The notes under the pieces were generated by a model. That model saw only the letters and a program-made list of their open reading frames with translations, was not told the origin of the DNA and did not search any database. The position numbers and the translations under genes are program-made. From Pseudopyrenochaeta lycopersici (lineage: Eukaryota > Ascomycota > Dothideomycetes > Pleosporales > Pseudopyrenochaetaceae), in NCBI GenBank assembly GCA_003313425.1, contig NHZP01000014.1, positions 992,001 to 1,056,000 on the forward strand: 64,000 bases of DNA, given 5' to 3'. Numbering within the stretch: the stretch's first letter is position 1; every line of letters begins with the position of its first letter. This document shows positions 45,753 to 56,751 of the stretch, piece after piece.

Positions 45753-47890
45753 TCAGGCCCTATGAAAGCCACCTTGCACTCTGTTCCCTGATACGGGACC
45801 TACACGTTGAAGTGCAATGTCAGCATATATTCCTCTTACATTATGCACAAGGGTTCTACTAACGTATGGTCCTCTAGCTGAAGGTAGGTACTGCGGACAA
45901 ACTTCAAAAACCGTGGCCGCACTGCTGTCCAAATGCATCTTGGCTTTCAGAGCATTGGCCAACACTTTTGCCTGATTAATACCGAATTCCTGTCCAATGC
46001 GAGTTAAGCATGTGGATACGAAATTTTGACTCATGCGCGAGGCTGTTGGCATCGATCCTGCGACGTAGAGTGCCCAGACCACGGAATGGCCGCCCGAAAG
46101 CCGCAATATGGGGATTCGATCCTTGATTGAGCCATTGCCAACAAGTTTCTTGAAGACAGAGGTTGGGTTACCACGAAAATTCTGGTGTAAAGACTTGCGA
46201 ATACCCCGCAAGTTGGACAACTTCAGGGTATTATCTGTGAATGGAGTGGTGGGGTCGGACAACGATGATGGCGGACCATGTTCTGTGGAAATATCTGTTT
46301 TGGCTGTAATCGAATTTGACAGGTGTAATTTATTGCTGCTATCCGCCACAGATGGAATATCCATAGGTACATCATGTAAGAACTGGGGCATGCTTGCCAA
46401 GATATCTGATTGAAGTTTAATGAGCAGTCGAGTACTTTCCGACAACTGCTCGTGGTATAGGGAACCAACAATCTTTGGTGGTAATGTTGCAAAACCAGCC
46501 AAAATACTGTTGCGAATGATATCGTGGAAATATATACGATTATATAGGGTCCATAGTCGAGTCTGAGCGCTAGCATGAGTGGTGTAGATATGATAAGAGT
46601 CACCGTATACTTCTTTTTGGATACCGCAAGGCACTTCTTTGTAATCCCAGTCCGAGCTCGCATCCCTGAAAATTGAGATTGCGATTTCATCGAGATCAAG
46701 TGCACATTGGATGATGTCCACCAAGTCCAGCTTTTTCTGGTTGAGAATTCGCGCTCGTAGATCAATTGTTTGGATATGGAGAAAAAAAAGGGCATTCCTC
46801 GGATCTTTGACATCCAGAAATTTCGTTACCTCCTTGTTCATGTCGCGGACGTATTGGGGGAGGTCCGTACCCTTACCCATACAGTTCATCGTCAGCAAGC
46901 CGATGGTGTGGAGGTACATTCGTTGTCCGGCTGGCGTCGAGAATTGATCCATACCACGTATCTGGACAAGAGAAGCGGCTCCGTCAACGTGGTTACTCCA
47001 CCCGGTCAAAGAATTTTCGTTGAATGTTGCCTCAAACATGCCGAGTAGATTAACAGCGATGAGGGTAGTATCGGCTTTGACTTCATTAGAAGAAGAGATG
47101 GCTACGTTCGCCATCTTAATAGCATTCAGATACCAACGTGTTGCCTCCCTCTTAAGACCTGAATCCATGCAGAGATTTGCGACACCGGCTATACCCAACG
47201 CTGTCATTGACGTGGCAACAAGAGGATGAAAGCCGTCAGTAGACAGGTACTTGTGATATGCATCTGAATGTATTGGTGGTTGGTCGACCCCTGTGGCGTA
47301 ATTGGACATGAAGAAGGTAATTCCATGGTCGATGATGGACTCCATCATGTGCATTCTTGGAGATCCTTGCACTTTGATCTCCAAAGTTGCTACTCGTGGG
47401 CGGCGAATTCCACGGGTCTCGCGAGTGGCAATCGCTTTTGCCTTTGCCTTTTTGGCTCTAGCTTCAACGTTCGCAGTTTCATCATGGAAGAAGGCGTCTA
47501 GACTCCGGTCATAGCCAGGGCAAGTACAGCCCCTTTCGGCACACTTGAGGCATCCTTCAGGACGCTCATCACACTAAGAAAGCCCTATTAGCAACCTTAG
47601 CCAGTAAAAACGACAACCGCGTGCAAAAGCTGCAGTTTATTTACGAAGAGTGCAGGTGTGGCAGTATGAGGAGGTGGTGTCTTCGCGCAGGTACCCTAAT
47701 GAGGCAAGAAATTTCAAGTCTGCCAAGGTATGACAACACTATAATAAATCGAAAACCGCCCTGCTAGCTGATACCCAGGTGAGCCCTTTGGGTGTGCGGA
47801 GACATATGCAAGAGATAGAGCGCTACTCACTTTGATTTTTCGTTCGCGACACTTCTTACAGCCTGTCGAAGGTCGCCCACGATATACCAT
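45753..47890 (-). CDS. Zn2Cys6 transcription factor with C-terminal fungal TF region
   Basis: A nuclear regulator of 626 residues in two exons: 47831-47890 and 45753-47573, split by a 257-bp intron (donor GTGAGT, acceptor CTTAG). The intron cuts the zinc cluster after residue 20: MVYRGRPSTGCKKCRERKIK joins CDERPEGCLKCAERGCTCPG, giving the six Cys. The sequence next to it, CPGYDRSLDAFF, is typical of regulators that carry the cluster at the extreme N-terminus and a fungal-specific middle region (DUF3468-type). A basic stretch (ARAKKAKAKAIATRETR) follows. No metabolic genes are adjacent, and the target is unknown. The intron is longer than the others in the window, and a small extra exon inside it is not excluded. 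Confidence 0.88.
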
Positions 47891-49970
47891 GCTGAGTGGA
47901 ACAGAGACAATTTATTGGCTACTCAGGGAAGTGAAGCAAGCCTAGGTACAGAACCAACGGCTCAGTTCGTTTCGCAACACAGATCGTGAGGTTCAGAATC
48001 GGGTTGACGATATATGATGGTCCACTGAGACAAGACGGATTGGATTTGCTGGCTTGCATACGTCACGGTCGTTGATTGCACAAGCAAGATCGAGTATTTG
48101 ATTGAACAAAGCTCAATCTGACACCTCAGGAGAGCACCCTGGTATACATTGAGCGTGCTTGTTTATGTTCACGTTACTCCAGATTGTGGCTGTGATGGCG
48201 GAAATCAAAGGATTTATCGATGAAGGATATAGGGTTCCAATAAGCAACACCGCCCATTCAAACAGCGGAGGCCTGACGCTAACGTTCTTGGCTGCGCTTT
48301 ACTTAATGAAGCTCGCTGAGCGTCGGAACATAATTGGCCAACTTGAGGACTCAAGAATGTTGAATTTGTCAGCCTGCGCACTTTACTTCATGACACATTC
48401 AAGGCCAACTTTGAGGTGGGATCCAAAATTACTGTGATTTACCATGCTTTGATTTCACTTTTTGTAAAATTCTTGTGCAAGGTACACCTGGACTCGGAAA
48501 AATATCGGTCTTATCATCCAGCCTCGGTTCTCAAAGCTGGCCAGCACGACTTGTTCTCTATCTCGCGTGCGGTGAATTGAACATTAGCTGTTTTGAAGAC
48601 TCGACACCATTTAATTTTCGCCAAACGTATCGCGCTTTGTGAATGTGAATCAGCGTTGGGATTGGAAAAGATTATCACCACCATCAGCATCCCAAGGCTA
48701 CTCTCAGATTAAAGAATAATGTCACGCTATTCGTGCCATTGCTTCTGACTCAAAGGAGGAATCCTTTAGTACACGGATATCTGATTGACAGTTTGGCTTG
48801 CTGTTCTCCCGAATGCTCCCGTACTTATTGCAAGCGTCGCTGTTGTCCATGGACTACGTTTGACCTTTCTATGCTTAACGCTGTCTATAGACCATAGTGA
48901 CGCTGCTATTAAGTTCGACAACTAATTTCTAGTATTCCAGATTGGGTGAATTGGAAAGGGTATCTTGAGCTCCTTTGGCAATGTGACTGTTTCGTGATTG
49001 ACCCTAAATATCCGCTATTTGGAGCGATAGGGGTAAACGGCATGGTGGGCTCCACCTGTCATTGAATCATTTTCATTTGGCGGTCACCAATGACTCTATA
49101 GAATGCCACCTCCTAGTTCCAGTTGCAACGAGTCTTGGAGACGCTGGAACTTCAGTTCGAGATGTAATTTTGTCCTCAGATATCACGAAAATTTTGCCCA
49201 ACCGGATCGAGCGGTAATGCCCAAACGCTTCGCCGCCAGAAATTATACATATATAGGTTCTAGATATAGGATATTCTATATAATTGCTACCTAGCATATC
49301 TTTGGCTTGCAATTAAGCTATAGTCCATGACGAAAGTCTGATACAGGCATTGTTCCAGTAGTCCTTTTAAATCATCCCTCGAAAGGTTACTCCAATGCCT
49401 GCTAGGTTGCGCAACAAAACAGCCCTGTTAACTTCCTTTGTTTAAGCAGGGATAATGCTTATGCAAATATGTTTCTCGATTATATGTATAGCTAATTCTT
49501 AGAGCAGGTATGGCTATCTCTTAGAAGCAGTTTGTGAGATCTACAAGATTAATTGGACTCTTCCATCTCAGGATCTCTACATGTGGACAGGGATGACCTA
49601 ATGGCACACTTTCGCAGGCTGAAATCACTGGAGAGGATGGAAAGAATAAACCTAGTGTTTACATGAGCTATGTGAGTGGTCCCATGGTCGGTTTTATGAG
49701 ATCAACTGACGGGATGGAGTTGTATACTGCGTGCAAAATCGTTAATTCGTTTGACTCTCACCGAGCATAGGGTAACATGCATTCAGATGCAGATGTTATT
49801 TATTTACATTATGTCTCAACAGCGCTATGAGAGACTGGACCATATCAAAATTAAACAAATAACAAACGAGTCGGTGAACCCTCATTTCCGTGCCGGAACG
49901 CCAGACAAACTCCTTGCTCATGCAAACTTTCAATGGACATCGAACTTCAGTATGTACTTGTCATGGACTT
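47891..49970. other. 2-kb gene-poor interval
   Basis: No coding region could be supported. Short ORFs (for example 48165-48437 on +) lack motifs and use no convincing introns. The interval includes the promoter of the 45753-47890 regulator. Confidence 0.45.
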
Positions 49971-51475
49971 CTAAAAAATGCTCTTCATTCGTCTCCACAA
50001 CTCCGCACCCATGGCCTTTCTCGTATCCTCGGTTCTCAGCGCTGCCTCCTTGTTCTCGCTTGCTCTCCTTAAGAGGAAATTCAAACATTCAGTTGTCGTA
50101 CCCCAGGTCATGCACTTCACAACCTTGGCTTGTGTATCTGCCTTCATAGTAGGGTCCTGAACTAGAGACTGCGAGATCTCGTCGGCCATACCCTGGAGCT
50201 GTGCATATGTTAGGCGAGGAAGATTGTGAGGCGCAGTGGAAAGCATCTGAGAAGCCCGGATTGTCTTCGCTTTTTGAACAGATGCAAGGTTATGTGTTGC
50301 GAGTACGATATTAACGGGAGGAAAGGGGAGGTTCGATGAAGGAGCGGGTACTTTATCGGTCCATTGCTGTCTCACGACGGCATCGGCACAGGCATCGTAG
50401 TTTGCGTCGGTATCGTCCTTGGTATCGAAGGTCAGTTCTTTGGGCTCAGACGACAAGTATGCGCCTCGGACGAGCTTCACACCCGCTATATAACCTTCTT
50501 TCGCTGCTGTAGCCAAATGCTGCGACATTCTTTGCGAGATACCTCTGAGGTAGCACTGATACGTAATGTAGAGAACAGCGCGGCCTTGCTCAGGAGTATT
50601 GTACTTCTTCTGGAGAGCAAGTGTCCACTTCTCAAGACCTAGATTGGTAATTTCCTCTTCGGCCCCTGGGAGAAGACTAACACCCTTTGCGGCGGCCGCA
50701 TCGCAGGCTGCGGTTATCGCCGCCCACATCTCGGGGGTAGCCGCCTCTTGGTTCTGGAGAAGATGGAGGGCATGGCGGCCCAGGCCGGACCATCTGCAAG
50801 GATGTTAGTAAGCATAGTTTTGATTTAAAGGTAATCCGTGATGGAGAAAACGTACTTCAATCCAACAAAGTCACCTTCTTTTGCCATTGCCACACTCTGC
50901 AACATGCCCTTTCTCCATACCTCAATCTCTTGTTTCGTCTCTTCCGCCGTCGGTGCCTTCCCGCCGAGTACCTCTAAAGCATACTCGAACAAAATGCCAT
51001 CGTAACCCAGCACCGAGCGCGCGAAGTCTGTGTTGCGTAGGACTTCGTCCTTATGCTCACCTACGCAGAACTGCGCATAAAATGTCTTCTTCAGCAAGCT
51101 TGAGAGCACTGGATTGCGCTCAATACTCATGAAGTATGACTTGGAATCGAGCATCCGCCGTAAGATGCCGAAGCACAAAGATAGCAGCATTGGAGACGAG
51201 GACATGGCGGTGATGAGGTAGGAGCGGATGACTGTTGACGTTGGCAGGCGGCCCAGAACGGTTTTCGTAGACGCTTGGTGCGACTTTGATCGAGTAGAAA
51301 TTAGATGTGAGGAGGCAGAAACTGGCGATGACGTTGGCAGAGAGACATTTCGTCGGAAGCTCTGATGTACGTATCGTGAAGTCTGAGGGACAATTTGGTG
51401 TCTTTGGGAGCGTGCTAGGCGCTCAAGATGCTGGAAGCGTCGGGTTTGTAGTTGTGGTCTCATGGCAGAAGACAT
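49971..51475 (-). CDS. PUT1: Proline dehydrogenase, mitochondrial
   Basis: The first enzyme of proline catabolism: it oxidises L-proline to pyrroline-5-carboxylate with FAD at the inner mitochondrial membrane. It has 480 residues in two exons: 50856-51475 and 49971-50793 (62-bp intron, donor GTACGT, acceptor TTGCAG). The first about 75 residues are Arg/Ser-rich, a mitochondrial presequence. The catalytic barrel shows GYIAGVKLVRGAYLSSEP, NIVLATHNLAS and the substrate-binding RRxxEN motif as LLRRASENKEAA. The length matches fungal Put1/PrnD. ATG 51475 is the first in frame, with a second at 51463. The usual prn cluster partners are not next to it. The downstream enzyme is absent from the window. 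Confidence 0.93.
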
Positions 51476-53017
51476 GTGTGGAGTTTGATATCGAAGTTTG
51501 AGTTGAGTGGCCAAACGCTCTTAGTCTTTCCCGGGTGGGAAACAATTGGGGCGCTGGAGAGTAAAAGGGGTACGTCTATCCTGTGGCGTTGTCCAGCAAA
51601 TTGATTGAATTGGGCACAGCGAATGTGTTTGTGACTCTCCAACACGGATCTGACGCCATATATGCAAACAGCACACTCACCGTGGTCCACTGGACTTCCA
51701 CGACGGTGCGAGTCGCTGCTCGGCTTGCGTCGGCATGACGAACGCGCTCCCATTGTTTCTCCAGACTTGATCCGGCAAAGCTGTAACTACCAACTACGCT
51801 ACTAAGTAGCGACCATTGGGTCACTTGATAGACATTCCTGCAGTGTAGGGGCGGCTTTGATGGAGCGCTGCGCAATTCTGAGCGTGATGCTGTTCTGCAA
51901 TGATTCGTGTTGTAGCTTGGGGCAAAGAAGTGGTATTGTCTTTATACAAGACACGGCTCATTGTCACCAGCAACCCCGCTTAATCATTTGCGAATTGTTT
52001 CTTACCGTTGCTGGATGAGATCTCTTTGGGAGAAAGCCATAGGTGATCAGAACACTGTACCCCACAACCGGCAAATGCTTCTCCATTCTCCATTCGTCTC
52101 AAACATGTTTGTGCTGTAGCGCACAGTCCACATTGCCCTCTGACCATCGCCTTCCATCGCATGAGCCGAATCTAGCCAGCCGCCATCGCGCTTGATCCAA
52201 CAACACTGTCGAAAGCTTTTCTTTTCTATTACAGCGCGAATGCTCCACATCAGCCTAGATGGGACCATGCGCACCGGTATCGGGCGAGTTTTTGGTGGCA
52301 TTATGGAGTGCGCGCTGAGGACCGCGTGTGGTGCGGAAAGCATCGGCACCAATTCAAGGCTCATGTCGTCTACATCATACCATAGATGTCGGGGATTTCC
52401 CTTGCATTTAGCATGGCAACGAATATCCAAAGACTTAACTAGAAGTCATCTCAAATATGAACACGGGCACCTGGGAACCAATTCACAGTGGCCTCCAAAT
52501 GGCCGCTAAATTCTCATTTGCGCTTCTGACAGCACCATGGTTGACTCAGATAGGACGTGAAAGAAGTTCAAGGCGGCGGCTATTTTGAAAGGACTGTTTG
52601 TGGATATGGGCCTGAGAGGCATCGAGCAAGGTTTGCATTACACAAATGCATGTAGAGTGCAAGAACAATTTGCCATGCGATTTGGCAAGGAGACTATCCA
52701 TTTCGAACATCATATAGAGATAGTTCAGTTGGGTTACGACAAGTTCATGGCGCGGTACTTGATGGATGGCTTTGGCGCCTACGTTACGGGGCGGATTTGG
52801 ATTACAACAGGAGACATTACTGCACAGATTGCCTGTTTTCTATGAGAATTTTGGCATGCCACCCCCTTGTGGGAGCCAATATTGCTTGCAATTACTTTTC
52901 ACACCTCTTGGACTCGGCTAGAAGACTAAAAAACAAAACCAAAAAAAAATACAAATAAAGTAACATGTTTGATGTTAAGTCAAGGCAATTGACAAACATG
53001 TTATATACAGCCATCTA
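51476..53017. other. 1.5-kb gene-free interval
   Basis: It holds the promoter of the proline dehydrogenase gene and the 3' flank of the PLP-enzyme gene. Small ORFs on both strands (for example 52585-52845) have no recognisable features. Confidence 0.45.
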
Positions 53018-54352
53018 TTACACAGAACCAGCGCCAGCCTGGGGCACTTTCGCTCCAGCTTGCCCCAGCTGCACATTGCCAACCTTTGGCCCGTCTTCGG
53101 TCTTCCCCGCGGGCACACGTCCTCCCGCCATTGTCTTGAACGCAGCCAAAAGGTCATTCTTTAGATCTTCCCAATTTTCCACGCCAACACTGACACGCAA
53201 AAGTGTCTCATCGACATCTAGGTCACTCATCCTCCGCCACTCGATTAGCGACTCGACGCCGCCAAGAGAGGTAGCGTGATGGAAAAGCCGCAAGTTGGAG
53301 GGTAGTTGACGAGCTTGCGAAGATGTATGCGTGTAGATGCTGAAGACTGGCCCGAAGCCGTGGGGCATTTGTTTCTTCAGCCAGGAAAACTCCGAAGTCT
53401 GGAGGGAGGCGTGAACAACTTTGCTGACGACTGTTTTGACGGCTTCTTGGCCCTCGCCTTGCCCATTGACAGCATCGTTCAGCCATGCTACCAATTTCTC
53501 TGCGTTTGACGATTGTCGTTGAACACGAAGCTCCAAGGTTCGAAGACTTCGTACGCCGAGCCAACCTTCCAAAGATCCAAGTACTGCACCCAAAAAGATA
53601 CGTTCCACACGCATCTTCTTCGCTCTTTCCTGGCCCTCGGAACCTTTTGCCGTGGCGAGTATACCGCAAAGCATATCGCTATGGCCACCAATATATTTTG
53701 TTCCAGAATGCATCACTATATCCGCTCCCCACGCAAACGGATCCTGGAGTCCCGGCGGCCCAAATGTCGCATCTACGCTCAGCAATGCGCCTCGAGCATG
53801 CGCTCGGTCTGCGTACTTTTGTATTTCTAACGCTTCGCCTGTCGGGTTTAATGGCGTTTCCAGATGCACCAAATCGCCTTTTCCAAGGCCGGCCTTGTCC
53901 CAGGCGGCATCGTCGGCATGTACATCTACCGTCTTGACGCCATGCATCTTTTTGTGCAGATCGATGACACCGTGGCAACCATGGTAACCGCCAGAAATGG
54001 CAATAACCTTGGGCACAAGATTGACTAGCAATGCATGAAACGCGCTCAGCCCACTACTATAGCTGACGACATGGTTCGCTAGCTGCTCGAATTCTTCTGC
54101 CTTCGTACCCGGGTAGATCAATGGCGTTAGGATAATTTCCAAACGATTGATGTTGGCAGAGGCCAAACGGGAATAGACCAAGGGCGTTTGCAAGTCAACG
54201 CCTTCGTCTTCCGGTACTGGTTGGAGACGGTCTGGGTTGTGCGGATAGCGGAAAGTTGTTGATGTGTGAATAGGCGGGGCAACATCGGTCAAGACGTTGA
54301 TGCGATCATCGGCGTGGACACCGTAGGTTGCCGGTTGAAAATGTGTCGACAT
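53018..54352 (-). CDS. Cys/Met-metabolism PLP enzyme (cystathionine gamma-synthase/lyase-like)
   Basis: A single-exon gene of 444 residues of the fold-type I Cys/Met family (PF01053), which uses pyridoxal phosphate in transsulfuration-type reactions. Landmarks in order: APPIHTSTTFRYP near the N-terminus, YSR (residues 60-62, phosphate contact to the neighbouring subunit), SSGLSA, ETPLNPTGE, the pyridine-binding Asp in LLSVDATFGPP, and the Schiff-base Lys 219 in VMHSGTKYIGGHSD. The C-terminal end is Gly/Ala-rich. Which reaction it performs (beta-lyase, gamma-lyase or synthase) cannot be told from motifs. A run of 13 C on the coding strand lies 7 bases upstream of the ATG. Confidence 0.9.
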   Translation of the reverse strand: MSTHFQPATYGVHADDRINVLTDVAPPIHTSTTFRYPHNPDRLQPVPEDEGVDLQTPLVYSRLASANINRLEIILTPLIYPGTKAEEFEQLANHVVSYSSGLSAFHALLVNLVPKVIAISGGYHGCHGVIDLHKKMHGVKTVDVHADDAAWDKAGLGKGDLVHLETPLNPTGEALEIQKYADRAHARGALLSVDATFGPPGLQDPFAWGADIVMHSGTKYIGGHSDMLCGILATAKGSEGQERAKKMRVERIFLGAVLGSLEGWLGVRSLRTLELRVQRQSSNAEKLVAWLNDAVNGQGEGQEAVKTVVSKVVHASLQTSEFSWLKKQMPHGFGPVFSIYTHTSSQARQLPSNLRLFHHATSLGGVESLIEWRRMSDLDVDETLLRVSVGVENWEDLKNDLLAAFKTMAGGRVPAGKTEDGPKVGNVQLGQAGAKVPQAGAGSV

Positions 54353-55159
54353 AGTTGGAGGGGGGGGGGGGGTAGGTAGTGGCCGGATGGGAGTTTAGGT
54401 TCTTTTGAGTGGCTTCCTAGAAACAAAGGGTTGGAGGGGGTTGGAGGGAGGGCAAAGTATAGTGCAGATTGTCAAGACTTAAGCCTCGAATTTCCGGACC
54501 TCTCTTTCCTTATCTTCAGATTAATAGAAGGGGTACGTGAGTCAATGTCTTGAGCCGATGTCAACATTGCGCCCTGTACGGCGCAAGTGCGGTCTCGGAA
54601 CACGAAGTGGCAGCTATGCGCGAGTGGATACGCTACTAATCAGTGATAGGGTAGCCGTGGGCTGCGCAATGGCGTGCGGCCATGCGGGGGGCCAGACTGA
54701 AGTTGTGGAGCATGCTCAGGAAGTTTTGCCATTGCTATTAGTCAATTGTAGGGTCACTTGAAAGCGTGCTTGACAAGAGGGGCTTGATCAATCTCACGAA
54801 GGCTCTGTGGGAGCAAAAAAGCCTTGCCGGGAATAGACGGCCGCATTTTAGCCATGAACGATGGACTTTTGTTCCTAGTGCGGGGCTCAGCTACCCCTCC
54901 ACAATTGTGCGCCCCCCCCCCCCAAAAAAAAAGTTGGAGCAATGGCCTAAGGTAGCCGCAGAGCATCAATGGAATACCAGGGGACATGTAGAGCTAGATC
55001 AAAAAAAAAAAAAGAAAGGGGGCATGAATGAGAGCTGAGTAGATTGTCATTCGTGCCTATCAATGGGCAAGCCTAGGCGCAAGTGGCTATGATGGCTGTC
55101 TGTCTATAGTGAAGCTGGCCATTGTTTCCTAGACTTAAGGGTAGGGCAGGGCTAGACGT
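54353..55159. other. Intergenic region with homopolymer runs
   Basis: No gene is seen. G13 at 54360-54372, C12 at 54912-54923 followed by A9, and an A13 run near 55001 stand out. Confidence 0.6.
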
Positions 55160-55994
55160 CTATTCGCTACCAGCGGCAGTGATGGTAGGCGGGCCGTCCT
55201 TATATTTGATGGTGCCACTGCTGCTGCCACAGGCCTCGATGGAGCGAACGACCTTGTACGAACTCGTGTCGCCCTCGGGAACGCCGCCGAAGACGACGTG
55301 CTTGCCGTTGAGCCAGGAGGTGACGACGGTGGTGACGAAGAACTGGGAGCCGTTGCTGGGGGCGTGTTAGCTGCAGTCATACGGGTCGGTCGCGGCAGAC
55401 GCACGTGTTGGGGCCGGCATTGGCCATGGAGAGGAGGAAGGGGCGGTCGTGCTTTAACTTGAAGTTCTCGTCGGCGAACTTCTCGCCATAGATGGACTTG
55501 CCGCCCGTGCCCTGTTGCGGGTCAGCCATTGTCGTCGGTTGGGCAGTGTAGGGGCAGCCGAGGAACGTACGTTGCCGCGGGTGAAGTCACCGCCCTGGAG
55601 CATGAATTGGGGGATGACACGGTGGAACTTTGAGCCCTGGTAGCCAAAGCCCTTCTCGCCGGTGCACAGGGCGCGGAAGTTCTCGGCCGTCTTGGGGACA
55701 ATGTCGTCGTAGAGCTCGAAGTTGATACGGCCGGACTGCTCTGCGGGGACATGTTAGCAATTGGGCCCGTGACGCTCGGCTCCAGCACCTACCCATGACG
55801 GGGCCAAGGTTGGTGACATTGCCCTGGTTGTCCACCGTGACCTCTGGGCCGGTCCAGGTGCAGTCAAAGTATGCTGATTTGGTCATGTTGAATGCCGAAG
55901 GCGTAAAGAATCGCTTGTTGATGGGGGCACGAATTGAAGCTCTGGCAAATGTAGCAGAGCGGACGGCCGACACTGAAGAGTGGAGGCGGGGCAT
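55160..55994 (-). CDS. Cyclophilin-type peptidyl-prolyl isomerase, probably mitochondrial and cytosolic
   Basis: It catalyses cis-trans isomerisation of prolyl bonds in protein folding. It has 224 residues in four exons: 55793-55994, 55571-55740, 55405-55511 and 55160-55355, with three short introns (49-59 bp). The core has [44 protein letters not shown] and [11 protein letters not shown]. The FHR Arg is the catalytic residue and the Trp binds cyclosporin A (known for the family). The first 36 residues are rich in Arg, Ser and Ala with no acids, a likely mitochondrial presequence. Met37 ([11 protein letters not shown]) would yield a cytosolic form, as described for the single-gene Neurospora enzyme. 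The final residues are AAGSE. Confidence 0.93.
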
Positions 55995-56751
55995 AGCGCG
56001 CGCGCGGGGTGCTCTCCAAGGCTGGAGCTGAGCTTTACCTGAACGGGGTCAGACCATGGGGGTGAGTTTTGCTTTACACTCTGGCGCAACGCGAAGCAGC
56101 GCAGGCCGGGGGACGCCATGGGGCGATTGACATGGTGCGCTGTTTCCCCCTGGAGCAATTGGGGGAGGGGCCGTCACTCACAGAGCTATATGGTTACAAA
56201 CCCAAAGATTGGGCCTGGGCGAGGCAGTGGTGGCAAGGGGGGGGGGGGGTATCGAGGCGCCTGTGCAATGCAGCAAATGGAACGGAGGGTCTATAGTACA
56301 ATTGGCGAAATGGAACGGCACCAAAGCGCTGCTGCTGTGATGGAATGAAGAGACACAGGCCAGAAAACCCTCGAGACGCAAAGCTTGAGCACAAACCTCC
56401 CTGTTCTAGCGCGTTGCCCCATTCGGCCAGTCTACTGCTCCAAGATGAAGGATGACTGAGAGGACCGGGTTGATGGCCACAGACATGCTGTTCTGCCGTC
56501 TACAGTCACCAGCAGAGTATTTCAAGGCGGCCGGGCGACTGCAGCGCGCATGGCTTGGTCTTGGTCCCCAGAAGCAGTAACAGTTGCATGCAGAGGTAGG
56601 GGCCAAAGCTCAAGCCGCGTCACGTGCTCGAGTTCCCCCCCAAGGCGCCCTGACGTTTCATTGCCGAGTCCGCATTCGCGCAGCTGCCAGCGCAGTGCCT
56701 CACACAGCTGCTTCGACACAGCGCGAGATACGGCGCCTCAACCCCGCCGCC
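55995..56751. other. Divergent intergenic region, cyclophilin / epsin
   Basis: 757 bp lie between opposite start codons. A run of 13 G occurs at about 56237-56249. No gene is seen, although several spurious ORFs cross it. Confidence 0.55.

Noticed and set aside
48165..48437. Small + strand ORF
   Set aside because: There is no recognisable domain, intron structure or conserved context; it is probably chance.
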